Of a stretch of 64,000 nt of DNA, positions 10,261 through 22,101 are shown one piece after another. The stretch is from Papio anubis (taxonomy: Eukaryota; Chordata; Mammalia; Primates; Cercopithecidae). The notes under the pieces were generated by a model, which was not told where the DNA came from, made no database searches, and saw only the letters and a list, made by a program, of their open reading frames with translations. Numbering within the stretch: position 1 is the first letter of the stretch; every line of letters begins with the position of its first letter. The position numbers and the translations under genes were made by a program. Location of the stretch: contig NW_022167418.1 of NCBI RefSeq assembly GCF_008728515.1, positions 75,933 to 139,932 on the forward strand. The letters run 5' to 3'.

Positions 10261-10530
10261 TTTTTTTTTTTTTTTTTTTTTGAGACCGAGTCTCGCTCTG
10301 TCGCCCAGGCTGGAGTGCAGTGGCCCGATCTCAGCTCACTGCAAGCTCCGCCTCCCAGGTTCAGGCCATTCTCCTGCCTCAGCCTCCCGAGTAGCTGGGA
10401 CTACAGGCGCCCGCCACCTCGCCCGGCTAGTTTTTTTGTATTTTTTAGTAGAGACAGGGTTTCACCTTGTTAGCCAGGATGGTCTCGATCTCCTGACCTC
10501 GTGATCCGCCCGTCTCGGCATCCCAAAGTG
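10261..10530 (-). mobile_element. AluY (Old World monkey type), 5'-truncated
   Basis: Minus-strand Alu with a poly-T start (10261-10281), ending at gcatcccaaagtg, so the first ~30 bases of the element are missing. Flanked by a perfect 11-bp target-site duplication, agttatcagtt, at 10250-10260 and 10531-10541. The bases cgcccggctagtttttttgt and cgcccgtctcggc are typical of cercopithecid AluY. Truncation with intact TSD means it was short at insertion. Confidence 0.95.
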
Positions 10531-10541
10531 AGTTATCAGTT

Positions 10542-10678
10542 ATTAAGTTAAGAAAATCACAGTTTACAGCCCTTTTTCCTCTATAAGAGGAAATTTTCCT
10601 CTATAAGAATTCATGGTTTTTAAGAGTAGTTCAGCCAGGTAAGAGGCAAATAGGTATTAAATGCAAATCTGGTGGTTG
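10542..10678. other. short unique spacer
   Basis: Contains a small direct repeat, ttttcctctataaga, at 10575-10607. Nothing else recognised. Confidence 0.4.
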
Positions 10679-10971
10679 TTTTTTTTTTTTCGATGGAGTC
10701 TTGCTCTGTCACCCAGGCTGGAGTGCAGTGGCGCGATCTTGGCTAACTGCAAGCTCTGCCTCCAGGTTCATGCCATTCTTCTGCCTCAGCCTCCCGAGTA
10801 GCTGGTACTACAGGTGCCCGCCACCACGCCTGGCTAATTTTTTTTGTATTTTTAGTTGAGATGGGTTTTCACCGTGTTAGTCAGGATGGTCTCCGTCTCC
10901 TGACCTCGTAATCCACCTGCCTGGGCCTCCTGAAGTGCTGAGATTACAGGCGTGAGCCACCGCACCTGGCC
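10679..10971 (-). mobile_element. AluY/AluS, full length
   Basis: Minus-strand Alu from poly-T to the cacctggcc end. Possible short TSD ctggtg on both sides. The poly-T is only ~12 bases and the body has a few changes, so it is older than its neighbour at 10261. Confidence 0.93.
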
Positions 10972-11654
10972 TGGTGTTCTGGTTTTTAAAGCAGAATGCT
11001 GCAAGTTGACCAAAAACCTCTTGCTAGAGACACTCCAAATAGCCAAGCCAATGAACAGAAATCCTAATGTTTCCATTCATCCCACGAAAGATAATAGCAG
11101 AAATTTGTCAGAGCACTTTAAGATTCCATGAAGCAAGACTTTTATTGTCAAGTCAACCTAGCCCTAAAATCAAAGAATCAAGCAACTCCATAAACTTAAG
11201 AATGATCATAAAGGATGAAATAGAAAGTCCAAGGGGTGATTTGGGTGCCTAATTTCGCGGTTAATTTATTGAAGGATAATTGCTACAATGAATAGAAAGC
11301 TAAACACTGATTTTTGAGGCTTGAATATGTGTTCTGCCAATGCTCATACCCAATGTTACTTTCAGGGACTGGAAACCCACAGACACCCACTTAGCATTTC
11401 GACAACTTTGGTGTCTGGAAAATTTTTCATGTTGAGCTGAAATCTATATCCCTATATCTTTTGCTTATTTATTGGCAAAAGTTATACTTTTTTTGGAGCC
11501 ACACAGAAAAACTCTAATTCTGCTTTCCTACAGTAGCTCTCTACATATTTGAAAACAGTTCTTGTGGCCTTCAGAGTCTTTTCCTTCCAGAAGAAATACT
11601 TATAAATAGTTTGGCCATTGCTCAAGCAGTATTATTTCAGAGCTCTTCATAATT
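10972..11654. other. unique sequence
   Basis: No repeat recognised. A 61-codon plus-strand frame (11067-11252) has no recognisable domain or splice context. Confidence 0.4.
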
Positions 11655-11918
11655 AGGTTTAGATGAGGTTGTCAATGATGGGATTGGAGTCCTTATAAGA
11701 AGAAGAAGATACCAGAGCTCATTCTCTCTGCCATATGAGGACACAACAAGGAAGAGGCCGTCTGCAAGACAGAAAGAGAGGCTTCACCAGAAAACCAAAT
11801 TGGCTGGCTCCTTGATCTTGGATTTCCCATCCTCCAAAACTATGAGAAATGAATTTCTGTTGTTTAAGCTACCCAGTCCATGGTATTTTGTTATGGCAGT
11901 CCAAGCTGACTAGTACAA
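11655..11918 (+). mobile_element. MLT1-type LTR (ERVL-MaLR), 5'-truncated
   Basis: Readable landmarks in order: ggattggagtccttataaga, ccatatgaggacacaacaag, ttgatcttggatttcccatc, atttctgttgtttaagctac and the ending TGACTAGTACA. These match the 3' two-thirds of MLT1 LTRs on the plus strand. The first third is missing. Confidence 0.8.
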
Positions 11919-13324
11919 TGGGACAGGGCAAAAAATGCAGCAATGTGCTGTTACTACTAAAGATGTATTTCCAATGTCTATCTCTTAACAGCATCCTCTG
12001 AAAAAGGTTGTTTAATCTGTTACAAACCCATGTGTTAATTACTAAACAAAGTTTGAGAGACCATTTTTGGTGTTTGCTGAAGATCAGATATATAATTTCT
12101 ATTACTTATCCCTGATTTCTAAATCTGGCAATATTGCCCCAAAGGAAATGGTGTGACATTGTTATTGATTCAAAATTGACTTCTATACGTCACCAGTTAA
12201 TATCTGAAGTGCCTGCAAACCATCCTTAGCCTCACTGTGAAGGTCAGAATAAAGTAGGAAGATATTTTATTAAGCTTGGGTTATTAAATACAGGGAAAAA
12301 CATAAATACTGACTTTCAGAAAGTGGTTTTTATATAGGCATAATTTTTAATTTTAAATAAATTATCTTATCAGACTTGATAAGATGATGTAGACAACATT
12401 TTAGCAATAAAAACTATGACCAACTTAAAACTTAATTGTCTAACAAATTAAGATATCAAATTCAGAATTTCAGGTCAATAATCTCATCAAATTTTGGCTA
12501 AGGCAACACATGGTGGTGAGTCCATGAAATCTCTACTTGCAAGGCACCTTCAAGAATGTCGAGAAACTAAGCATTCAAGACTCAAGAGTAACAGTATCTA
12601 CATGTGGTCAATTATTCCAGGACCATGGCTTAAGAAGTAAGGACAGGTCAACTATTGTTGATACTCCTTTGAAGTTTTCCCTGCAGCTTGGCTGCTTATT
12701 GAGATCATATTCGTGTGCAAACACCAGATGGAGCCTTTGTATGTCAACCAAAGGAGAAACGGTGACAAGACATGTTGTGAGGAAAAAAGATAAATATTAT
12801 GATATTTTTCATTAGAGATGGGGATATTTTCAGAAGAAAATAAAACTTTTTAATATTAAACCTTCAAACAAATCTCTTTTGACCATTAAATTCTTTTCCA
12901 AAATATATGTTAAGAATGTAATAACCAGCATTGCCTGTGTACAGCACAAATTGCAAATTAAACAAATAAGAAATTTTTTCATAATTATTATACTCCAAAC
13001 CTTTGTTGCTAGTCTTGATAATCCTGATTCTTCCTTGGATATGGGCAACACATATGCTCTTGGGTTGTTTAGAATCTTTATAATATTGAAGTCGATAGCT
13101 AAAACAGAAAATAAAATACTTTAAAAAATTCTGGTATTTTTTTCCTTCACAGAAAAAGCATGATACCTCTTTCGCCTTTTAACGATGCACCCTGAACACG
13201 GAGAAGGGCAAACATGGATAAAGAGTGTAAAGACATTGTTATAACTTGTCCCAAAGAGGAAATAAATGTTGCATTTCGTATTTTTACTCGATAGGGCTTT
13301 AGAATTTATAAAATTCATCTATTT
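11919..13324. other. unique AT-rich sequence with an unexplained 92-codon frame
   Basis: No known repeat seen. A plus-strand frame of 92 codons runs 12537-12815 over a patch slightly richer in G+C than its surroundings; it has no acceptor or donor that would make it an exon, no signal peptide and no motif that I recognise. Overlapping frames on both strands at 12830-13318 are low-complexity AT-rich translations. Confidence 0.4.
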
Positions 13325-13500
13325 ACATTATGTCATCCTCGCAAACCATTCAGTGAGCTAAGAAACATTTTCCGTAATTTACAGTTGAGAAGACTAAAGT
13401 ACAAGTTCTATGACTTGTTTAAGCTACTATTTACTAAGTAGTAGAAGGAGAGGACACAAATCTAGGTCTTTTGCTTCTAAGTCCAGAGCGATGACCCTCT
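13325..13500 (-). mobile_element. MIR SINE
   Basis: Reverse-complement MIR: aatttacagttgagaagact, gacttgtttaagctactatt, and the end agtccagagcgatgaccctc from the head region. Diverged, near full length. Confidence 0.65.
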
Positions 13501-14509
13501 AATTAAATGCAATAAACAACTTGAGCCTCTGCTTGTCAGAGTCCTGTTTTTCTATATTCTGACAATACACCCAGATAAGAAGAGACTTGGTGACCTTTCC
13601 TTTCAACCTGCATGAATATGCATGAGGGTACAGAGAGAATCGTGGCACTTCTTAAAGGAAAAGAGAACCATGTGATTTAATCAGGCATGTCAATCAGCCT
13701 AAAAGCACAAGCTAGGTATTAAGTGTATCTTAACATCAGAGAAAAAAGGTGATCTGAGAGGTTTGTTCTAGACTCTGGCACTGATTATCAGTTACTGGGT
13801 AGACTAATCGGATCTAGTGATTATAATGTTGATGACAAACCTCTTAAGAGTTAAAGAAAGTTACTTGGTTGATTTTTGACATTAGACATTAGGAAATATT
13901 AGGCATTAGCTTGAAATATGAAAGGCAGGTAAGCATTTATGTCCACCAGGGATTAAAAAAATTGGTTAGCAAGGAACTTACATTTAAACATTTTGAGTAG
14001 AAAAAATATTAGATTTAGAATTAAAATGGGCAAGAAAAGTAATAAACCATGTTTTTTTCTTCAAAACTTGCTCAATTTTGAAAATTCTTAAGTATATATA
14101 TAATACTTAATATATATGATATTGCTTTATTTCTAGTCTTCTATGAACCAATATAATTTTAAAAAAAAGAACCTCTCTTTCGTGTTCACTGTACACACAA
14201 TAAAAAGTTTACTTTTCAGATCACCTGAGCTTAATTGTGGAATTGCTGTTTAACAGATAGTAGTATACATTAATATGAGGTAAAATATCTAAGCTGAGAG
14301 TACTGGCAATGGCAAAATAGTAAAGCAAAGCAATTTAAGCACAAAAAGAGTCAAAAATTGCAAAGAAATTCATCTAGATATGATGACTAATCAATAACAT
14401 TAAAATGCCTGTATTTATTAGCTTTTTTTCCTCTAACCCATTGATTAGTTTTAGGGAAAAATGTTAATATTCCCCCTAATTATAGTTTTAGTGCCTCTTC
14501 TGTTCTCAG
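13501..14509. other. unique AT-rich sequence
   Basis: No repeat or gene recognised; includes a short TA-rich stretch near 14090-14120. Confidence 0.4.
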
Positions 14510-14726
14510 CATCTCTGAAAGCTTGGGAATATTACCTGAAAATCCAAAAATGACTCTATCTGATAAAACTATGATAAAATATGTCTTAACTGTTCTTACT
14601 AAGTCTCCAGAAATTTCACTCGTGAAAAAATGTTCCAGTCTTCCTCCACTTGCATTGGGAAAGTTTCATTTCCATAATTATCCCCTATTTATTTTTGAGG
14701 TGTTATCCCCTCTAAAAGGGAGACAT
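14510..14726 (+). other. candidate internal exon, unknown gene or decoy
   Basis: A strong acceptor (gtgcctcttctgttctcag, ending 14509) and a near-consensus donor (acat/gtaagtaag, 14727 onward) enclose 217 bases. One frame is open through all of it after one leading base, giving 72 codons that begin ISESLGILPENPKM; the other two are closed early. The peptide shows no domain I know. No repeat overlaps it. It could be a lncRNA exon or a decoy: good splice-site pairs occur by chance at this scale. Confidence 0.25.
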
Positions 14727-15590
14727 GTAAGTAAGTATGGTTATTGCTATCCACTTTTGCAGTTTTTATTCTAATAGTCTTTCTGAAATGCAAATAACTC
14801 ACATATCTTGGAAAAATTAAAGAAAGGTCAAGTGTAGGCCACAAATATTAATACAATAATTGACTATAGAAACAGAAAAAGTATTGCTGATAGATATACT
14901 TTAGAATATATGTAATTAAAATCAGAACTACTCTCAGAAAGAGACTTTTAATCTGGTATTGAAATGCAAGATAATTCAAGAAAAGGCCTTACACCTGCAT
15001 TAAAAGACAGACAAATGATGCAATATTTAATTTGTTTTAAGTTAAAATGGTAAGAGATACAAGTATCATTTTCCATGATTCCTGATTTGGGTAACTGTTT
15101 TTGCATTAACCAAATACACCAGATAAAAGCTCTACTTTATAGATAGTTGGTATCAAAGCAAGAATTTTTGAGGCTAGAATACTTCAAGATCAGATCTTTC
15201 CGAGTCATTTTACAAAGAGAATACCTGAGACCCAAGCCTGATATAATTTTACAGTCGACTTTTAAATCCTGTAAATGGTCAGAATTTCCAAGATTTTTAG
15301 TTGTTCTAACGAAGTCTAGGAAGGAATCCAATAACCCTCATAAATAAGAAGAACTATAGAATGCACCAAAATAGCACAGTAATAATAATTTTAGGAGCTC
15401 AAGAGTTGGAATGTACCTTGGAGAGAGGGGTAGAAAAGAAATGCCAGGAGAAATAAAGAGAAAATATAGGTATCCATTAGGCAAAATGTATGTAATCTGA
15501 GCAAATAAAAAATAAAATGCTAATGCAATTTTGTCCAATAATATAGGAAAATGATGAGTATTTCAAATAAAGTATTGCATACTCATGAGT
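14727..15590. other. unique AT-rich sequence
   Basis: Short overlapping frames on both strands at 15137-15538 but no recognised gene or repeat. Confidence 0.4.
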
Positions 15591-15861
15591 TTTTGAGACC
15601 TAGTCTGGCTCTGTTGCCCAGGCTGGAGTGCAGTGGCGATCTAGGCTCCGCCTCCCAGGTTTAAGCGATTCTCCTGCCTCAGCCTCCTGAGTACTGAGAT
15701 TACAGGCGTTCACCACTATGGCCAACTGATTTTTACTATTTTTGGTAGAAACTGGGTTGACCATGTTGGTCAGGCTGTTCTTGAACTCCTGACCTCAAAT
15801 GATCCTCCTACCTTGGCTTCCCAAAGTGCTGGGATTACAGGTGTGAGCCACCATGCCTGGT
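15591..15861 (-). mobile_element. AluS/J, diverged
   Basis: Minus-strand Alu whose poly-T has decayed to about five bases, ending caccatgcctggt. Flanked by ctcatgagt at 15582-15590 and 15862-15870, a 9-bp TSD. Several small deletions relative to the family show an older insertion than the AluY copies. Confidence 0.93.
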
Positions 15862-15870
15862 CTCATGAGT

Positions 15871-17479
15871 ATATTCTTAATGTCTTATTGTGTGTATTTT
15901 CTGATCACACTTCTCTGCCTGTTTCAGATCTTTATATGCATATTTCCAAGTCCTTTCAATCTGATCATCTGCAGGCCCACTCACTGGTTTGTATAGATAT
16001 TAAACCTCAAATGAGTTATACCTCTCTACGTACCTACTTACAGATCCATCCTCCCACCTCTCTGTGTGAAATTCATGGTTCAAATTGGCAAACTGAAAGA
16101 TTAAGGACCTTCACAATGCTCTACATTAGAATTGCTTCTCCTAGTAATGTTATGTTAACATAATATACATAATTGTAAATAACTTCACAGAGAGATTATA
16201 CAGTCTGAGTGTTTATATATATACTTTGTTAACTATGAAGTGTATGCATATGTAGATCACTAGCATCCTTATGTTTCACTAACTTTGCATCAAATTTAGT
16301 ATATCCAAGGACGTGAAGATTTTTACGTTATAATAAATTAGTCATTCATATCACATTTGGTTCCCAGGGAAAGTGCCATCTTATTATTGCTTTATTTTGG
16401 CATTTTTGGGAGTTACTTTTACCCATTATTTCTTACTATGAATTATATTTGTATCTCTAAGGACCAAATCACTGCTCAGGCAAGTTATAGATGCAAGACA
16501 CAAGTTGTTAGTTTTTAAAGTATTTCTATTGCTTTTTTATAAGAACCAAAGTGAAAAGTATCTGAATAAGAAACTGATGTATTTATGAACTAAGGCTCTG
16601 TGGAGCCAAACATTACATATGTTTTATAAAAGAGTAGCTTTTAAGCTTAAGATTTGATCAAAGGTGCTGGTGAAGAAACTTATTGACCCATTTAAAAATC
16701 TTTCCTGTAGAATGAAAAACATATTTTAAAAATCCACCACTAACTGGGTTCAGAGGCAAATCTTAGAGCACACCATCTGATAAATTACTTTTCCCATGAT
16801 ATGTACATTTATCTACACAAGAATTTTTAGAATGATTTACAATTGAGACTAATTTAATTGTATGTGGAGTACAAACTCTGCTTATTGAGAATAATAAAAT
16901 TAGAAGGAATTGAGACTATCTTTATTTTATAACCAAATCTTGACAGTCTTGACTGGTACTGTCATAAAAATTCTTAACCATCTTTGTATTAGTGATTGTT
17001 TGAACTTATTATTGATGTGTTCCTCTTTTGTATTAGTGATTGTCTGAACTTATTATTGATGTGTTCCTCGTTGAAACCATGTTTCCACAGTTCCATATCT
17101 AAAAATGTCTCCTTAAAGAGAAGGCCAGGAAAATTTGCAATACTTTGTGTGAAAGGCAAATATTTAACTTTTTTTTTCCTGGATAATTTCTATCATGTAC
17201 CACATTTTTCTTTTAAACTTGTCTGCAATCCTTGTGGTTTCATATGCTACTCTTCACAGTAGGACTGTTCTCTATTATTTCTTTTGATCTCATTTAATGA
17301 GCAAAATCTAAATTATTAGCAATAGCATTCATGGGGTGTTTACATATTTGATATGCTCAGCACATTCTGTGCTTCAGTGTGGGAAAGAATAATTAAAACT
17401 GCCAATAAAAGCTAAATGATTACAGAAAAACTAGAATCATTAGACAAATAGTATGAAAGACAACATATATGACATAAAA
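15871..17479. other. unique AT-rich sequence with a tandem duplication
   Basis: No interspersed repeat recognised. The 116-codon frame 15813-16163 starts inside the Alu and reads into unique DNA, so it is not taken as a gene. The only structure is the 43-bp tandem duplication at 16983-17069. Confidence 0.4.
16983..17069. repeat. 43-bp tandem duplication
   Basis: Units 16983-17025 and 17027-17069 (both start tttgtattagtgattgt) differ at one base and by one inserted T between them. The near identity suggests a recent event. Confidence 0.92.
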
Positions 17480-17480
17480 A

Positions 17481-17526
17481 AATAACACTGGTAATTTGAT
17501 AGGAATAACACTGGTAATTTGATAGG
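17481..17526. repeat. 23-bp perfect tandem duplication inside L1
   Basis: aataacactggtaatttgat plus agg occurs at 17481-17503 and again at 17504-17526 without change. It lies at the left end of a minus-strand L1 ORF2 fragment. Confidence 0.9.
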
Positions 17527-17892
17527 AGTAGTGTTTTATCTGTAAATTGCTTTGGGAAGTATGGCCATTTTAACATTATCGATTCTTCCAATACATGAGC
17601 ATGGGATGTTTTTCCCCTTGTTTGTGTAACATACGATTTCTTTCCACAGTGTTTTGTAGTTTTTTCTTTCTAGAGATCTTGCACCTCTTTGGTTAGATGT
17701 ATTCCTAGGTATTTTATTTTTTTGTATGTGACTATTGTAAATGAGATTGCATTCTTGATTTGGTTCTCAGCTTGAATGTTACTGGTATATAGAAATGTCA
17801 CTGACTTTTGTACATTGATTCTGTATCCTGAAACTTTGCTGAAGTCGTTTATCAGTTTCATGAGCCTTTTGGCAGAGTCTTTAGGGTTTTCT

Positions 17893-18160
17893 TTTTTCTT
17901 TTTTTCTTTTTTTTTTTTTTTTTTTTGGAGACAGAGTCTCGCTCTGTCGCCCAGGCTGGAGTGCAGTGGCGCGATCTCAGATCTCAGCTCACTGAGATTC
18001 CCGGGTTCACACCATTCTCCTGCCTCAGCCTCACGAGTAGCGGGGACTACAGGCGCCCAGCACCACGTCCGGCTAATTTTTTGTATTTTTAGTAGAGACG
18101 GGGTTTCACCCTGTTAGCCGGGATGGTCTCCATCTCCTGACCTCCTGATCCGCCAGCCTC
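17893..18160 (-). mobile_element. AluY inserted into the A-tail of another Alu
   Basis: Minus-strand Alu with a long T-rich lead, breaking off at gatccgccagcctc so that the first ~50 bases of the element are missing. It sits directly in the T-rich tail of the Alu at 18161-18454. It has a local duplication, gatctcagatctcagctcac, near 17976-17995. Confidence 0.88.
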
Positions 18161-18454
18161 TTTTTCTTTTTTTTTGAGATGGAATCTCGCTCTTTGCCCA
18201 AGCTGAAGTGCCCTGGAGGGATCTCGGCTCCCTGCAACCTCTGCTTTCTGGGTTCAAGCGATTCTCCTGCCTCAGTCTCCCGAGCAGCTGGGACCACAGG
18301 CACATGCCACCATGCCTGGCTAATTTTTTGTATTTTTAGTAGAGATGGGGTTTCACCATGTTAGCCAGGATGGTCTCGATCTCCTGACCTTGTGATCTGC
18401 CCACCTCGGCCTCCCAAAGTGTCAGGATTACAGGCGTGAGCCACCGCGCCTGGC
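18161..18454 (-). mobile_element. AluS/Y, host of the nested AluY
   Basis: Full-length minus-strand Alu. Its TSD is split around the pair: gtctttagggttttct at 17877-17892 and gtctttaggggtttct at 18455-18470, one mismatch in 16. This shows that this copy entered the L1 first and the AluY later landed in its tail. Confidence 0.9.
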
Positions 18455-18810
18455 GTCTTTAGGGGTTTCTAGTTACAGAATCATATCACCAACGAAGAGA
18501 AATAATTTGAGTTATTTCCCTATTTGGATGCCTTTTAGTTCTTTCTCTTGCCTGATTGCTCTGGCTAGGACTTCCAGTACTTTGTTGCATAGGAGAGAGA
18601 AGAGTGGGCATCCTTGTCTTTGTCCAGTTCTCAATGGGAATACTTCCAGCTTTTGCTTATTCAATATGCTTGTTGACTATGGTTCTGCTAGGAATGATAC
18701 TTATTCCTTTGAGGAATATTCGTTTGATGTCTAGTTTGTTGAGATTTTTTATCATGGATGTTGGATTTCATGAAAAGCTTTTATTCCTGTCTACTGAGAT
18801 GGTCATACTT

Positions 18811-21725
18811 TTTTTTTTTAAATCTCTTTCAGTGGTAAATCACATTTAAACAAACTTTTTCAATTTTTAATTTTTACAGGTACATATTAGGTGTACATAT
18901 TTATGGAGTACATGAGATATTTTGGTACAGACATGTAATGTATAATAATCACATCATAAAAGATTGGATATCCATCCCCTCAAACAGTTATCCTTTGTGT
19001 TATAAACAATCCAGTAACACTGTTTTGGTTTTATTTTAAAATGAACAATTAAATTATTGACTATAGTCCTCCTGTTGTGCTATCAAATACTAGGTCTTAT
19101 TTATTCTTTCTATTTCTTTTTGTACCCATTAATCATGCCTACCTCCACACAGACCTCCAATACACTTCCCAGCCTGTTAACCATTCTTCTATTCTTTATC
19201 TCCACAAGTTCAATCGTTTTGATTTTTCGATCCCACAAATAAGTGAGAACATGTAATGTTTGTCTTTCTGTGCCTATGTTATTTCACTTATCATAATGAT
19301 CTCCAGTTCCATCCATGTTGTTGCAAGTGACAAAGCCTCATTCTTTTTTGTGGCTGAGTAGTACTCCGTTGTGTATATGTACCATATTTTCTTTATCCAT
19401 TCATCTGTTGATGGACACTTAGGTTGGTTCCTAATCTTGGCTATTGTGAACAGTGTTGCAACAAACATGGGAGTGCAGATATCTCCTCAATATACTGATC
19501 TCCCTTCTTTTGGGTATATATACTCAGCAATGAAGTTGCTGGTTTATATAGTAGCTCTATTTTTAGCTTTTTGAGGAACCTCCAAACTATTCTGTATAGT
19601 GGTTGTACTAATTTACATTCCCATCAACAGTATATAAGGGTTCCCTTTTTTCCACATCCCTTTTCTCCATCTGCCAGCTTTGTTATAGCCTGTCTTTTGA
19701 AGATAAGCCATTTTAATTGGGGTGATACCTCATTATAGTCTTGCTTTGCATTTCTCTGATAATCAAGAAGGTTGAGCACTTTTTGTTTTGCCATCTGTAT
19801 GTTTTCTTTTGAGAAAAGTCTATTCAATTCTTTTGTAACTTTTTGATCAGGTTATTAGATTTTTTCCTATACAGTTGTTTGAGCTTCTTATATATTTTGG
19901 TTATTAATTCCCTGTCAGGATAGTTTTGCAAATATTCTCTGTGTCTTTTCCCTTTGTTGATTGTTTTCTTTGCTGTGCAGAAGCTTTTCTCCTCCTCCTC
20001 CTCCTCCTCCTCCTCCTCCTCCTCCTCCTCCTCCTCCTTCTCCTTCTTTTGCTTAATGTGATCTCATTTGTCCATTTTGCTGTAGTTGCCTGTGTTTGTG
20101 GGCGTATTGCTCAAGAAATTTTTGCCTGGACCTATGTCCTTGAGGTTTTCTTCAATAGTTTCCTGCAGTAGTTTCATAGTTTGAGGTCTTAGATTTAAGT
20201 ACTAAATTCATTGTAATTTGATTTTTGTATATGGTGAGAGATAGGGATCAAGTTTCATTCTTCTGCATAGGGATATCCAGTTTTTCCAGCACCATTTATT
20301 GAAGAGATGGTCTTTTCCCCAATATATGTTCTTGGCACCTTTGTTGAAAATGAGTTTACTGCAGCTGTGTGAATTTGTTTCTGGGTTCTCTATTCTGTGC
20401 CATTGGCCTATGTGTCTGTTTTTATGCCAGTACCATGCTGTTTTGGTTACTCTAGCTTTGTATATATGTTTTGGTGTGGAATATCATTGGTATTATGATG
20501 GAGATTGCAATGAATCTATAGATCAGACCTTTTAACTATATCGATTATTGCAATCCAGCAACATGGAACATCTTTCAATTTTTTTTTTGGTGTCATCTTC
20601 AATTTCTGTCATTAATGTTTTATAGTTTTCATTGTAGAGGTCTTTCACTTTGCTTATGTTAATTCCTAGGCATTTAATTTTATTTGTGGGTATTGCAAGT
20701 GGTATTACGTTTTATATTTCTTTTTCAGATTGCTCACTGTTGGCATATAGAAATGCTATTGATTTTTGTATCTTGATTTTGTATCCTGCAACTTTACTGA
20801 ATTTGTCAGTTCTAATTTTTTTTGGTGGTTTTTCCAAATATAAGGTCACATCATCTGCAATAAGGATAATTTGACTTCTTTTTGAATTTGAATGCCCTTT
20901 ATTTCTTTCTGTTGTCTGATTGTTCTAGCTAGGACTTCTAGTACTATATGGAATAACAGTGGTGAAAGTAGGCATCCTTGTCATGTTCCAGATCTTAAAG
21001 GAAAGGCTTTTAGTTTTTTCCCCATTTAGTATAAAACTAGCTCTGGTTCTGTCATATAAGGCTTTTATTATGCTGAGGCATGTTCCTTCTAAACCCATTT
21101 TTTTTCTAGTTTTTTTTTTTTTTTTTTAAATCATGAAGGGATGTTAAACTTTATCAAATGCTTTTTTGGCATCAATTGAAAAGATCATATGATTTTTGTC
21201 CTCCATTCTGTTGATATCATGTATGACATTGATTGATTTGCATATGTTGAACCATCCTTACATCTCTGGGATAAATCTCACTTGATCGTAATGAATGACC
21301 TTTTTAATGTACCATTACATTTGCTTAGCTAGTTGTTGGTGAGTGGTTTTGTATTAATATCATTGGAGATATTGGCCTGCAGTTTTCTTTTTTTGATGTG
21401 TCTTTATCTGGTTTTGGTATCAGGGTAATGCTGGCCACCAAGAATGAGTTTGAAAGTATTCCCTCTTCCTCTATGTTTTGGAACAGTTTAAGTAGAATTG
21501 GCATTAGTTCCCAGTAGAATTCATCGGTGAAGCCATTGTGTCCCAGGTTTTTTTTTATTGGATAACTTTTTATTATTACTTTGATCTCATTACTTGTTAT
21601 TGGGCTGTTAAAGTTTTGGATTTATTTCTCATTCAATCTAGGCAGGTTGTATGTATGTGTCTAGTAATTTGTCCATTTCTTCTAAATTTTCCAATTTATT
21701 GGCATATTTTTTTCATAGTAGCCAC
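18811..21725 (-). mobile_element. L1 (L1MA/L1PB-type), 3' UTR and most of the 3' half of ORF2
   Basis: Starts with a decayed poly-T (18811-18820), then reverse-complement 3' UTR text of L1MA/L1PB type (gtacatattaggtgtacata, tggagtacatgagatatttt), then ORF2 read backwards to the reverse-transcriptase region near 21725. All frames are short, for example pieces at 19274-19468 and 19624-19827. A (CTC)n expansion lies inside it at 19989-20046, and the element stops abruptly where THE1 begins. Confidence 0.9.
19989..20046. repeat. (CTC)n trinucleotide microsatellite inside L1
   Basis: About 16 uninterrupted CTC units followed by interrupted CTT/CTC units. It replaces L1 sequence after agaagcttttctc, where the family has only a short T-run. 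It creates a leucine-rich reading frame on the plus strand that is not a gene. Confidence 0.95.
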
Positions 21726-21726
21726 T

Positions 21727-22101
21727 TAATATGGGTTGACTGTATCCCCACCCAAATCTCATCTTGAATTGTAACTCCAATAATTCCCACATGCTGTGGG
21801 AGGAACGTGGTGGGAGAAAATGGGATCATGGGGGTTGTTTCCCCCATACTGTTCTCGTGGTAGTAAATAAGTCTCATGAGATCTTATGGTTTTATAAGGA
21901 GTTTCCCTTATAAAACCAGGGGTTTCCCTGGCTCTCATTCTCTCTTGACTACTACTATGTAAGATGTGCCTTTCACCTTCCACCCTGATTGTGAGACCTC
22001 CTCAGTCATGTGGAACTGTGAGTCCACCAAACTTCTTTTTCTTTATAAATTACCCAGTCTTGGTTATGTCTTTATCAGTAGTGTGAAAATGGACTAATAT
22101 A
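21727..22101 (+). repeat. THE1 5' LTR
   Basis: 375 bases. Directly repeated (with ~30 diverged positions and indels by eye) at 23681-24009. Contains a local duplication around ggagtttcccttataaaacc at 21898-21917. Confidence 0.9.

Larger units (their letters stand above)
17480..18810 (-). mobile_element. L1 ORF2 fragment (L1PB/L1MA age), split by two Alus
   Basis: 17480-17892 and 18455-18810 join as one minus-strand L1 ORF2 segment covering part of the reverse transcriptase and downstream domain. The interruption is the Alu pair at 17893-18454. It lacks a 3' UTR, and a second L1's tail begins at 18811, so the second element inserted into this one or they were joined by rearrangement. Confidence 0.85.

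Noticed and set aside
10280..10504. Plus-strand frame with SPRLECSG-type text, and similar ones at 17776-18117, 18179-18364 and 24643-24975
   Set aside because: These are well-known antisense Alu translations, not genes.
19926..20171. Leucine-rich 81-codon frame resembling a membrane protein
   Set aside because: Created by the CTC repeat inside antisense L1.
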